Origin: Streptococcus saliviloxodontae
Lineage (GTDB): Bacteria > Bacillota > Bacilli > Lactobacillales > Streptococcaceae
Length of the DNA stretch: 64,000 bases
Direction of reading: 5' to 3'
NCBI RefSeq assembly: GCF_016908655.1
Contig: NZ_JAFBEI010000003.1
Coordinates: forward strand, 1 to 64,000
The notes under the pieces were generated by a model. It was not told the origin of the DNA. It saw nothing but the letters and a program-made list of their open reading frames with translations, and did no database searches. Both the position numbers and the translations under genes were made by a program. Position 1 is the first letter of the stretch. Every line of letters starts with the position of its first letter. Below are positions 55,104 to 62,964 of the stretch, one piece after another.

Positions 55104-56138
55104 CTAGTCTGTATTTCTTAAATAATCAATAGCTTCTTGGACAGTTGATACCTTCACAATTTTCATATCAGTACCATACTTTTTAGCTGCCTTGACAGCC
55201 GCCTTGTAGTTATCTCCTGCCGGTGCGAAAAAGATGCTTGCTCCAGACTTGGCCGCAGACACAACCTTCTTATCAATCCCACCGATTTCACCAACAGAGC
55301 CATCCATACCGATTGTTCCAGTTCCTGCAATCACACGGCCTTTTCTCAAGTCCTCAGTTGATAACTGATCGTAAATATCCAAGGTAAACATCAATCCAGC
55401 ACTTGGTCCACCAACAGCTCCTGTACTAAAGGTCACCTTGTCATCAGACTTAACCACAGTATGATCAACTAGACCGATACCAATACCATTTTTACCATTT
55501 GACAAGGAAATAATCTTTCCTTTAGCTTCTTTTTTCTGACCTTGGCTAGTGTACTGGACGGTCACATCTGCCCCCAGATCTAAGTCAGCTACAAAGTTAA
55601 TCAACTCTTGTGAGCTATTAAAGGTATGCCCATCAACTCCAGTTACAGTATCCGCTAAATTCAATACCCCTTTAAAGGTTGATTTATCTGACACACTGAG
55701 AACATAAACTCCTTGATAATCCAAGGTAACCGATTTACCGGCCAGCGTCATAGCTTGGTAAATCGCTGTGTTTTGAGACGTCTCCATGTAAAACTGATTG
55801 ATACGAATGTAATCTGCTTCGCTGTAGTCTCCTGTTGTTTCCTCAGCAGTAGTGATATCTGTAAAAGGAGTTGCCCAAGCATAGAGCAACCAAGCAAAAG
55901 TAGCCCTCACTTGAGATACCGCTACAAATTCATAAGAGCCTTTTTCCTTGTCCTCTTTATCATTGACCGTTAATACCTGTGCAATATCAAAAGCACCTCC
56001 AGGCATCTCAACATAATAAGGTAAAGGAACTAGTATAGCAACTGCTAATAAAATTGTCACACAGATACCAGCTAACCACCACTTAAATCGCTTTAAATAG
56101 GATACGATAGTAGCCCACCGAGACACTTTCTTATTTTC
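55104..56138 (-). CDS. sepM: Membrane PDZ-containing serine protease SepM
   Basis: SepM-type proteases (YlbL family) have an N-terminal membrane helix, a PDZ domain and a Lon-like Ser/Lys catalytic domain; in S. mutans SepM processes the competence peptide outside the cell. Here the helix is WLAGICVTILLAVAILVPLP, the PDZ region about residues 130-200 (VYVLSVSDKSTFKG), the catalytic Ser in GGPSAGLMFTLDIY and the Lys in GEIGGIDKKVVSAA. A GTG start with GGAG seven bases upstream gives 344 residues and overlaps coaD by eight bases; an in-frame ATG adds 14. Confidence 0.93.
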   Translation of the reverse strand, partial: ENKKVSRWATIVSYLKRFKWWLAGICVTILLAVAILVPLPYYVEMPGGAFDIAQVLTVNDKEDKEKGSYEFVAVSQVRATFAWLLYAWATPFTDITTAEETTGDYSEADYIRINQFYMETSQNTAIYQAMTLAGKSVTLDYQGVYVLSVSDKSTFKGVLNLADTVTGVDGHTFNSSQELINFVADLDLGADVTVQYTSQGQKKEAKGKIISLSNGKNGIGIGLVDHTVVKSDDKVTFSTGAVGGPSAGLMFTLDIYDQLSTEDLRKGRVIAGTGTIGMDGSVGEIGGIDKKVVSAAKSGASIFFAPAGDNYKAAVKAAKKYGTDMKIVKVSTVQEAIDYLRNTD

Positions 56139-56619
56139 CACTTTTTTTCTCCACTTCTTTGATAACACTTTCTGGGACATAGGCCTCTAGGTCCACTCCA
56201 AAATGAATCAACTCACGAACACGACTAGATGAAATGGGCTGCACCTCATGACTAGCAATCAAATAGATGGTTTCCAACTCTTTCGCCAACTGCTTATTAA
56301 AAAAGTCAAGATTAGCCTCATAATCAAAATCAGTCGCATTACGAAGCCCTCTGACAAGACAAGTCACTCCCAGTTGATTTGCAAAATCAACAGCTAAGCT
56401 ATTATCAGCTGTCACAACCACCACATTTTGAAAATCAACTACTGCCTCTTCCAAAATATGCTGACGCTCATCAATTGTAAAGAAACCTTGCTTTTCACGG
56501 TTGAAAAAAATACCAACATACAAGGTGTCAAAGAGTTTACTGGCTCGAGAAATAATATCCATATGCCCAAGAGTCACCGGATCAAAAGAGCCTGTTAATA
56601 GTCCAATTCTATCTGACAT
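56131..56619 (-). CDS. coaD: Phosphopantetheine adenylyltransferase
   Basis: CoaD transfers AMP to 4'-phosphopantetheine, the penultimate step of CoA synthesis. The nucleotidyltransferase motif TGSFDPVTLGHMDII (with the T/HxGH site), VRGLRNATDFDYE and the C-terminal ISSSRVRELIHFG are all present in 162 residues. It overlaps rsmD upstream by 11 bases and sepM downstream by eight, a conserved rsmD-coaD-sepM order in streptococci. Confidence 0.97.
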   Translation of the reverse strand: MSDRIGLLTGSFDPVTLGHMDIISRASKLFDTLYVGIFFNREKQGFFTIDERQHILEEAVVDFQNVVVVTADNSLAVDFANQLGVTCLVRGLRNATDFDYEANLDFFNKQLAKELETIYLIASHEVQPISSSRVRELIHFGVDLEAYVPESVIKEVEKKSGK

Positions 56620-57148
56620 AAACAGTCACCTTAGAAATACCGTAGGTTTTCTCTTTCCAAATACCAACCGAAGCAATCTCCTCTGGCAAAATGACGGACT
56701 TGTCTGTCTCACAGACAATCATAACGTCCTCACCAAGTAGATTTGCCTCATCCAAAGCCTCGATATTAGCCACAATCTGCTCTTTAGCATAAGGAGGATC
56801 TAAAAAAATCAAGTCAAAGGTCCCAGTCAACTGACCAATAGCACGCTCTGCTTCCATTTTCAAGAGGCTAAACTGCTTCTCAGACTTTGTCATCTCGATA
56901 TTCTCTTGGATAATAGCTTGCGCTCTGCGATCTTTTTCAACCAGAACTGCCTCATCCATACCACGAGAAACAGCCTCAATTGACAAACCACCTGAACCCG
57001 CAAAAAGGTCCAAGACACGCCCACCATCAAAATAAGGACCAATCATATTAAACATGGCACCACGCACCTTATCAGAAGTCGGACGCGTTGTTTTACCCTC
57101 TAGCGTCTTCAAAGGACGCCCACCAAATTCACCAGATACAATTCTCAT
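56609..57148 (-). CDS. rsmD: 16S rRNA (guanine966-N2)-methyltransferase RsmD
   Basis: RsmD methylates G966 of 16S rRNA. The Rossmann methyltransferase fold shows RPTSDKVRGAMFNMI, the SAM loop RVLDLFAGSGGLSIEAVSRG and the catalytic motif IV FLDPPYAK. The 179 residues are normal. It is the first gene of a tight three-gene operon with coaD and sepM, starting opposite the divergent secreted repeat protein gene. Confidence 0.95.
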   Translation of the reverse strand: MRIVSGEFGGRPLKTLEGKTTRPTSDKVRGAMFNMIGPYFDGGRVLDLFAGSGGLSIEAVSRGMDEAVLVEKDRRAQAIIQENIEMTKSEKQFSLLKMEAERAIGQLTGTFDLIFLDPPYAKEQIVANIEALDEANLLGEDVMIVCETDKSVILPEEIASVGIWKEKTYGISKVTVYVR

Positions 57149-57219
57149 AATGTCTTCTATTATAACAAAAAAATAACAGATTATCTTAAAAGGACTTTTC
57201 TAATAGAATGAAAAGTCAC

Positions 57220-57248
57220 TTTACATGAAATCCTTTTCATGATAAGAT
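57220..57248 (+). promoter_or_regulatory. Promoter of the secreted repeat protein with an internal palindrome
   Basis: TTTACA (57220-57225) and TAAGAT (57243-57248) are 17 bases apart. The spacer holds CATGAAATCCTTTTCATG, an inverted repeat (CATGAAA with TTTCATG), and CTTTTCAT repeats the complement of ATGAAAAG slightly upstream. This looks like an operator. Confidence 0.5.
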
Positions 57249-57291
57249 GGATGCATAAAGTTTTATGAATAAAAGTATTTTGGAGGTTATT

Positions 57292-58392
57292 ATGAAAAAA
57301 AGCAAATCACTTATACTCACAAGCCTACTACTTGGAGCCTTCGGAGTTCAACTATCTCATCCACAGCTAGTCACTCCTCTACCAAACTCAATTGTCTATG
57401 CAACGACTAACAATGAATCTGAAAATACTGCCGAAATAGCTGTCAAGACATTAGAAGATAGCCAAACCCGAAATAATCTTGCCAAAGCTAAAGAAACTGT
57501 CGCTACATTAGACAGTTCTAGCAACAAGGAAAAACTTGAAGACCGTATCACCGCGGTAGAACAAGCTATTACTATCAAAGAAGCTAAGGAAGCTGTTAAA
57601 CGACTTGAAGACAAGCAAAATCGCAATAACCTCACTAGCGCCCAAACTGCAAGTGACCAAGTCAAGGATGCCGGTACCTATTTAGATCTAACGAACCGTA
57701 TTAATAAAGTTAGTCAAGCTATCACCATCAAAGAGGCACAGACAGCAGTCAAATACCTAGAAGATCATCAAACACGTGATAATATTGCCCCTGCACAAGA
57801 GGCTACTAATAGAGTCTCAGATTCTGGCACTGTAGCAAATCTTGAAAATCGTATCAATGCCGTTCAGAATGCTATTAATATTAGAGAAGCACAGACAGCA
57901 GTCAAACGCCTAGAAGATCATCAAACACGTGATAATATTGCCCCTGCACAAGAGGCCACTAATAGAGTCTCAGATTCTGGCACTATAGCAAATCTTGAAA
58001 ATCGTATCAATGCCGTTCAAAATGCCATTAGTATTAGAGAAGCCGAAGCTCAAGCAGAAGCAAACGCTGAGATCGCTGTAAAACATCTCGAAGATAACCA
58101 AAACAGAGAAAATCAAGCCAATGCACAAGCTGTTGTTAACAGCGTCAATGATGCCAATAAAAAAGCTGCCTGGCAACACAGAATCAACCTAGTTGATGCA
58201 GCAATTTCAACCAAAGAAGAACAAGTTGCACAAGCTGCAGCAGCTCAGGCTGCACAAGAAGCTCAAGCTGCAAGTCGAGCTCAAGTTCGATCAAGTAGTG
58301 GCTATTCTAGAGATTACCGCGGTAGATGGCATAGATCAAATGGACAATATGCTTCTAAGGCAGAAATTGCAGCAGCAGGCTTACCTTGGTAG
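57292..58392 (+). CDS. Secreted protein with four tandem 51-residue repeats
   Basis: GGAGG seven bases before the ATG sets the start, giving 366 residues; an upstream in-frame ATG lacks an RBS. A signal peptide (MKKSKSLILTSLLLGAFGVQ, likely cut after IVYA) is followed by four 51-residue repeats that begin AVKxLEDxQxRxN and end in IxxRxxxVxxAIxIxEA. A fifth divergent copy follows, then an Ala/Gln-rich helix and a C-terminal motif RGRWHRSNGQYASKAEIAAA that ends GLPW. No LPXTG, LysM or transmembrane anchor is seen. The helical repeats suggest a rod-like surface or wall-associated protein. I do not recognise a functional family. Confidence 0.7.
   Translation: MKKSKSLILTSLLLGAFGVQLSHPQLVTPLPNSIVYATTNNESENTAEIAVKTLEDSQTRNNLAKAKETVATLDSSSNKEKLEDRITAVEQAITIKEAKEAVKRLEDKQNRNNLTSAQTASDQVKDAGTYLDLTNRINKVSQAITIKEAQTAVKYLEDHQTRDNIAPAQEATNRVSDSGTVANLENRINAVQNAINIREAQTAVKRLEDHQTRDNIAPAQEATNRVSDSGTIANLENRINAVQNAISIREAEAQAEANAEIAVKHLEDNQNRENQANAQAVVNSVNDANKKAAWQHRINLVDAAISTKEEQVAQAAAAQAAQEAQAASRAQVRSSSGYSRDYRGRWHRSNGQYASKAEIAAAGLPW
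57439..58050 (+). repeat. Four direct tandem repeats of exactly 153 bp
   Basis: Units begin at 57439, 57592, 57745 and 57898, each 153 bases (51 codons) with no gaps. The third and fourth differ at only a handful of positions, while the first two are diverged, so the last duplication is recent. Copy number is likely to vary between strains. Confidence 0.9.
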
Positions 58393-58697
58393 CTAAAATA
58401 TACTTAACACTGAAATAAGAATATCTAAACAAGAGTCCACCTTGTTTAAAACCTAATTATATAGTAGAGAATTTTGATGTTAGAGATTGACTACCCTATA
58501 ATAGCAACTCTTGGAAATACTGATATAGCAGTATTCCTAAGAGTTTTTTATTTCTCAAGTAAAAGAAAAGTATAAGACCTGCTGACATAATCGATATCTT
58601 TTCTCCTGAGAACCAATATCTCCAACTCTCTTTTACATTTACATCTCCAATTCTTTTTGTTATGATAAGAGTATTATTAAACAAGGATTAGCTATTG
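58393..58697. other. Intergenic stretch with a promoter next to a terminator-like hairpin
   Basis: The 305 bases between the repeat protein and the thioredoxin-like gene hold no convincing gene. A consensus-like promoter (TTGATG at 58474, TATAAT at 58497, 17 bases apart) runs straight into a strong hairpin at 58506-58550. Confidence 0.5.
58506..58550 (+). terminator. Strong hairpin terminator after the repeat protein gene
   Basis: AACTCTTGGAAATACTG pairs with CAGTATTCCTAAGAGTT and is followed by TTTTATTT. A promoter-like sequence ends four bases before it. Confidence 0.75.
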
Positions 58698-59183
58698 ATG
58701 TTATTGTTCAAAAAAATTATCGCTGTAATCTTCCTATGTCTCTCCCTCCTTCTTCCTTATCAAACTATCACGGTATCGGCTACCAACTCAAGCTCATCAG
58801 ACACGACGGTTCAACAGGAAAAGCACTACACCAAACTCGTTGAGCAAAGCAAACTCATCGAGATTGACGAAACAAAGCTACAAGAGTTAGAACAAGGAGC
58901 CACTCCTTTTGTACTCTACATGGGACGTCCAACCTGCCCTTACTGCAGAGCCTTTTTACCTAAATTAGTCAAAGCACTCAAAAACAGCCAAACAACCGTT
59001 TACTATATCGATAGCCAAAAACATTCTGGACAGACCCTCCAAGCGTTTAGAGATCGTTATGATCTGCCCTACGTTCCAAATCTAGCTGTCTACCAAAATC
59101 AACAACAGACCAAAAAACTTGACTCAACCAGTAGAGCAACAGTGGCCAAACTCACCTCTTTTCTATCTCATGCACTCGATTGA
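58698..59183 (+). CDS. Secreted thioredoxin-like protein (bacteriocin transport accessory type)
   Basis: The 161-residue protein has an N-terminal signal peptide (LLFKKIIAVIFLCLSLLLPY, likely cut near VSA-TN) and a thioredoxin fold with the active site CPYC in YMGRPTCPYCRAFLPKLVKA, the TVYYIDS strand and the cis-Pro loop LPYVPNLAVY. It resembles bacteriocin transport accessory proteins, which are thought to act on disulfides of exported peptides, but no bacteriocin gene is seen here. A TTG one codon upstream could also serve as the start. It is monocistronic with its own terminator. Confidence 0.82.
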   Translation: MLLFKKIIAVIFLCLSLLLPYQTITVSATNSSSSDTTVQQEKHYTKLVEQSKLIEIDETKLQELEQGATPFVLYMGRPTCPYCRAFLPKLVKALKNSQTTVYYIDSQKHSGQTLQAFRDRYDLPYVPNLAVYQNQQQTKKLDSTSRATVAKLTSFLSHALD

Positions 59184-59218
59184 TACTAGAACTTCGTTTC
59201 CTTAAACCACATCAAAAA

Positions 59219-59268
59219 TAGGAGTAAGCTTGCCCTTTCCTATCAGCAAGTTTACTCCTGTTTTTATT
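59219..59268 (+). terminator. Terminator of the thioredoxin-like gene
   Basis: AGGAGTAAGCTTGC pairs with GCAAGTTTACTCCT (one mismatch) and is followed by GTTTTTATTTT. Confidence 0.8.
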
Positions 59269-59300
59269 TTGTTGTAATGGCAGTAGGCTCCATTGCTAAT

Positions 59301-59330
59301 TAAAAAGAGTTGGACAGCTTGGCCAACTCT
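59301..59330 (-). terminator. asnA terminator
   Basis: On the minus strand AGAGTTGG pairs with CCAACTCT, with an inner CC/GG region, followed by TTTTTA. It begins ten bases after the asnA stop. Confidence 0.8.
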
Positions 59331-59339
59331 ATCTTAGTC

Positions 59340-60332
59340 TTATAGGATGTTATCAAAAGTATCACGAACTTCTTGTGGCCAAACAGAAGTTTGAACCTCA
59401 CCGATATGTTTCTTACGAAGCAAGAACATAGCCATACGAGATTGACCGATACCACCACCGATTGTTAGTGGGAAAAGACCTCGTAAGAGAGCTTTGTGCC
59501 AATCGTACTCAAGGCGTTCTTGGTCACCAGTAATCTCTACTTGACGTTTCAACGCTTCCTCATCAACACGAATACCCATTGATGACAATTCAAAAGCAGA
59601 TCCCAATTGTTCGTTCCAAACCAAGATATCTCCATTAAGACCATGGTAACCATCTTCTGACTCACTTGTCCAGTCATCGTAGTCCGGAGCACGCCCATCA
59701 TGTGGTTTACCATCAGGCAGAACACCACCAATACCGATCAAGAAGACGGCACCAAATTCTTTGGTAATCGCATTTTCACGCTCTTTTGGTGTCAAATCAG
59801 GATATTTTTCAACCAAATCTTCTGAATGGATAAAGGTAATTTTCTTAGGAAGCACTGCTTCAATATCGTAACGCGCCTCAACCGCAAGCTCTGTCAAACG
59901 AATCACTTTATAGATTGTTTCAACAGTTTCTTTAAGGTAGGCAATATCTCGGTGTCCATCTGGAATAACTTTTTCCCAATCCCACTGGTCAACATAAACA
60001 GAGTGAGTTTGATCCAAGGAATCTTCATCTGGACGGAGTGCCTTCATATTGACAACAAGCCCCTCACCATCATTAAAACCAAAACGTGCCAAAGTGTGAC
60101 GTTTCCACTTGGCCAAAGAATGAACAACTTCAAACTGGGCATCTGGAATTTTAAGAACATTTACTGAAACTGGGTTTTCGATACCAGACAAATTATCTTG
60201 CATACCATCCCCAACTCGACTTAAAATAGGTCCTTGAACTTCAACGACGTCAAGTTTATCAATCAAATACTGTGTAAAGGTATTTTTTACAAAAGAAATC
60301 TCCTCTTGCTGATGAATAAAGCTTTTTTTCAT
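59340..60332 (-). CDS. asnA: Aspartate--ammonia ligase (asparagine synthetase A)
   Basis: AsnA makes asparagine from aspartate and ammonia with ATP, using a class II tRNA-synthetase-like fold. Conserved segments are [70 protein letters not shown] and [20 protein letters not shown]. The 330 residues are the standard length. It is a single gene between two terminators. The leader has no T-box-like core that I can see. Confidence 0.97.
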   Translation of the reverse strand: MKKSFIHQQEEISFVKNTFTQYLIDKLDVVEVQGPILSRVGDGMQDNLSGIENPVSVNVLKIPDAQFEVVHSLAKWKRHTLARFGFNDGEGLVVNMKALRPDEDSLDQTHSVYVDQWDWEKVIPDGHRDIAYLKETVETIYKVIRLTELAVEARYDIEAVLPKKITFIHSEDLVEKYPDLTPKERENAITKEFGAVFLIGIGGVLPDGKPHDGRAPDYDDWTSESEDGYHGLNGDILVWNEQLGSAFELSSMGIRVDEEALKRQVEITGDQERLEYDWHKALLRGLFPLTIGGGIGQSRMAMFLLRKKHIGEVQTSVWPQEVRDTFDNIL

Positions 60333-60521
60333 ATTTCTGCACTCCTTTTCTCTAGGTTACCTAAAAAGAAAGCTACTTTTTAGACTCAAACTAATGTAAT
60401 GTGACCATTATACTTTATTTCTCCTAAAAAAGAAAGACTAATTTCGAAATTTTTTGAAAATTCATTCTGTTTTCTGAAAACAAGTATAATCTAGCCTAAG
60501 CCTAGAATCACTAGCTGAACG

Positions 60522-60557
60522 AAAAAAGTTGAGTTCATTTAAGAACTCAACTTTTTA
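60522..60557 (-). terminator. der terminator
   Basis: On the minus strand AAAAGTTGAGTTC pairs perfectly with GAACTCAACTTTT around a six-base loop, with further T's, about 40 bases after the der stop. It probably works in both directions. Confidence 0.85.
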
Positions 60558-60595
60558 TAGAATTAACGTCAATCAAGTACTACAAGAAACCTTGC

Positions 60596-61906
60596 CTATT
60601 TACGTTTACGAGCAATCAGATGAATCGGAGTCCCTTCAAAGGTAAAGGCTTCACGAATTTGATTTTCCAAGAAACGAAGATATGAGAAGTGCATGAGCTC
60701 TTCTTCGTTGACAAAGATGACAAATGTCGGTGGCTTAACTGCAACCTGTGTCGCATAGAAGATTTTAAGACGTTTCCCCTTGTCTGTCGGTGTTGGATTG
60801 ATAGCGATAGCATCCATAATCACATCATTAAGGACAGCTGAAGGGATACGTTTATTTTGGCTTTCACTGATACGTTTGATCAGTTCTGGCAACTTATGCA
60901 AGCGTTGTTTTGTCACTGCAGAAACAAAGACAATCGGTGCATAGCTCAAGAATTGGAAGTTATCGCGAATATCAGATTCCCACTGAGCAACCGTATGATT
61001 GTTCTTTTCAAGCGTGTCCCACTTGTTAACGACGATGATAATACCCTTACCTGCTTCATGGGCAAAACCTGCGATACGCTTGTCGTACTCACGAATCCCC
61101 TCTTCAGCATTAATGACCATAAGAACAACATCCGAGCGGTCAATGGCACGCATAGAACGCATGACAGAGTACTTCTCAGTATTTTCATAAACCTTACCAG
61201 ACTTACGCATACCTGCCGTATCAATCATAGTGTACTCTTGCCCTTCACTATCAGTGAAGTTAGTATCAATAGCATCACGAGTCGTTCCTGCAATCGGACT
61301 AGCAATCACACGGTCTTCGCCCAAAATAGCATTGATAAGACTTGATTTACCAACATTAGGACGACCGATAAGGCTAAACTTGATGATGTCTGGATTTTCA
61401 TCTTCTACTTCTTGAGGAAGGTTTTCAACAATAGCATCTAAAACATCCCCTGTACCAATCCCGTGAACAGATGACACTGGCATTGGGTCACCCAGACCAA
61501 GTGAGTAGAAATCGTAAATATCGTTACGCATTTCAGGATTATCAACCTTGTTCACCGCCAAGATGACAGGTTTGTTGGTTTTATAAAGGATACGTGCTAC
61601 ATACTCATCAGCATCTGTGACACCTTCCTTACCAGAAACGACAAAGACAATGACATCAGCCTCGGTCATGGCAATATCAGCTTGGTGCTTGATTTGCTCC
61701 ATGAATGGGGCATCCACATCATCGATACCACCTGTATCAATGATAGAGAATTTACGATTGAGCCACTCCGCAGTGGTGTAAATACGGTCACGTGTAACAC
61801 CCTCAACATCTTCAACGATTGAGATACGCTCACCAGCTACACGATTAAATAGTGTCGATTTTCCAACATTAGGACGCCCGACAATAGCGACAGTAGGTAA
61901 TGACAT
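60596..61906 (-). CDS. der: Ribosome biogenesis GTPase Der (EngA)
   Basis: Der has two tandem G domains and acts in 50S assembly. G domain 1 starts [20 protein letters not shown] with [10 protein letters not shown] and AVNKVDN; G domain 2 has [30 protein letters not shown] and [12 protein letters not shown]. The C-terminal KH-like domain ends [10 protein letters not shown]. The 436 residues are standard. It lies about 100 bases downstream of dnaI, and the dnaB-dnaI-der order is conserved in streptococci. Confidence 0.97.
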   Translation of the reverse strand: MSLPTVAIVGRPNVGKSTLFNRVAGERISIVEDVEGVTRDRIYTTAEWLNRKFSIIDTGGIDDVDAPFMEQIKHQADIAMTEADVIVFVVSGKEGVTDADEYVARILYKTNKPVILAVNKVDNPEMRNDIYDFYSLGLGDPMPVSSVHGIGTGDVLDAIVENLPQEVEDENPDIIKFSLIGRPNVGKSSLINAILGEDRVIASPIAGTTRDAIDTNFTDSEGQEYTMIDTAGMRKSGKVYENTEKYSVMRSMRAIDRSDVVLMVINAEEGIREYDKRIAGFAHEAGKGIIIVVNKWDTLEKNNHTVAQWESDIRDNFQFLSYAPIVFVSAVTKQRLHKLPELIKRISESQNKRIPSAVLNDVIMDAIAINPTPTDKGKRLKIFYATQVAVKPPTFVIFVNEEELMHFSYLRFLENQIREAFTFEGTPIHLIARKRK

Positions 61907-62003
61907 ATGATATTAAGACCTCAGAGAGTCTCCTCTCCCTTATCCCAAATAATAAGAATAGGTCTTCCTTTCTATAAAGATTGTAAATACAATAAACTAA
62001 TAA

Positions 62004-62906
62004 TTATCGACGGTTTTCACCTTCTAAGTGAATTTCTTGCGCTAAAAATCTAATGCGTTCCATAACACGCTTAGCCTGCCAAGACTCATCTCCTTTACGA
62101 CCATCTGATAACTTAGCTTCCAGATTAGCCATGGAATAGTTAGAGGTAAAAAAGGTCGGTAGTTCTTCTAACATACGATACTGCAAAATAACTTGAAGCA
62201 CTTCATCACGAACCCATGATGAAAATTGCTCTGCGCCAATATCATCTAAGATTAAAACAGGCACCGACTTAACAGCATCAATTTCATCCTTGACACGCCC
62301 ATCGTTGATGGCATTTTTAACGTCAATAGTGAATGATGGGTAGTGTAACATCGTTGTTGTTACACCTTTTTTCTCTGATAACTCATGAGCCATAGCAGCA
62401 AGCATATAGGACTTGCCAACCCCCATATCTCCATAAAGATACAAGCCTTTTTGCCCCTGATCTGGATAATCATTGACAAAATCAACCAAATTACCAAAAC
62501 TAAGCAGTCGTCTCGAATCATCCAAAAGAACGTCATCAAAAGAGATATGCTTGTAAGATTTCGGCAAGCTCATGAGCTGAATACGATTTTCAACAGCCTG
62601 CTTCTGCTGAGCTTCTTTCAAAGCCCGTGTCTCAAGGTAAGTCACATCTGCATAACCTTCGTTCATCGTCAAAATAGGCTGGTAGCCCTTGGCACTGTAA
62701 GAGGCATCGCCAGTTTCAAACTTCATTCGCTCATTTCGAAACTGATTAAACTTGGGTAGGCTGCGCTTAATCTCATCCTGTGTCAAATTATGTTGATTAA
62801 TGAAAGCAGCCACATCTTCATCTGCTAAAATGCTCTGCATTAACTCTTCTGGTGCCACACGCCCCAAAGATTGGGAGCGATTTAAGGTTTGACCAATTTT
62901 CTCCAA
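62004..62906 (-). CDS. dnaI: Primosomal protein DnaI (helicase loader)
   Basis: DnaI loads the replicative helicase DnaC (DnaB of E. coli) onto DNA. The 300-residue protein has an N-terminal helicase-binding region (residues about 1-130, without the usual zinc-binding cysteines visible) and an AAA+ domain with Walker A GDMGVGKSYMLAAMAHEL, Walker B VPVLILDDIGAEQ and sensor FFTSNYSMANLE. It follows dnaB by about 60 bases. Confidence 0.95.
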   Translation of the reverse strand: MEKIGQTLNRSQSLGRVAPEELMQSILADEDVAAFINQHNLTQDEIKRSLPKFNQFRNERMKFETGDASYSAKGYQPILTMNEGYADVTYLETRALKEAQQKQAVENRIQLMSLPKSYKHISFDDVLLDDSRRLLSFGNLVDFVNDYPDQGQKGLYLYGDMGVGKSYMLAAMAHELSEKKGVTTTMLHYPSFTIDVKNAINDGRVKDEIDAVKSVPVLILDDIGAEQFSSWVRDEVLQVILQYRMLEELPTFFTSNYSMANLEAKLSDGRKGDESWQAKRVMERIRFLAQEIHLEGENRR

Positions 62907-62964
62907 ATCAAGACTCCTTTCAGTAAATCTAACAACTCATTCAAGCAAAGTAAGGCTAAAAAAG

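Noticed and set aside
57439-58050. CRISPR array
   Set aside because: The repeats are 153 bp, contiguous, in frame and coding, without spacers.
58496-58684. 62-codon minus-strand frame before the thioredoxin-like gene
   Set aside because: It lies over the hairpin terminator and promoter, has no RBS and resembles no known protein.
58698-59183. Part of a bacteriocin cluster
   Set aside because: The thioredoxin-like gene is isolated; no double-glycine peptide, immunity or peptidase-containing ABC gene is nearby.
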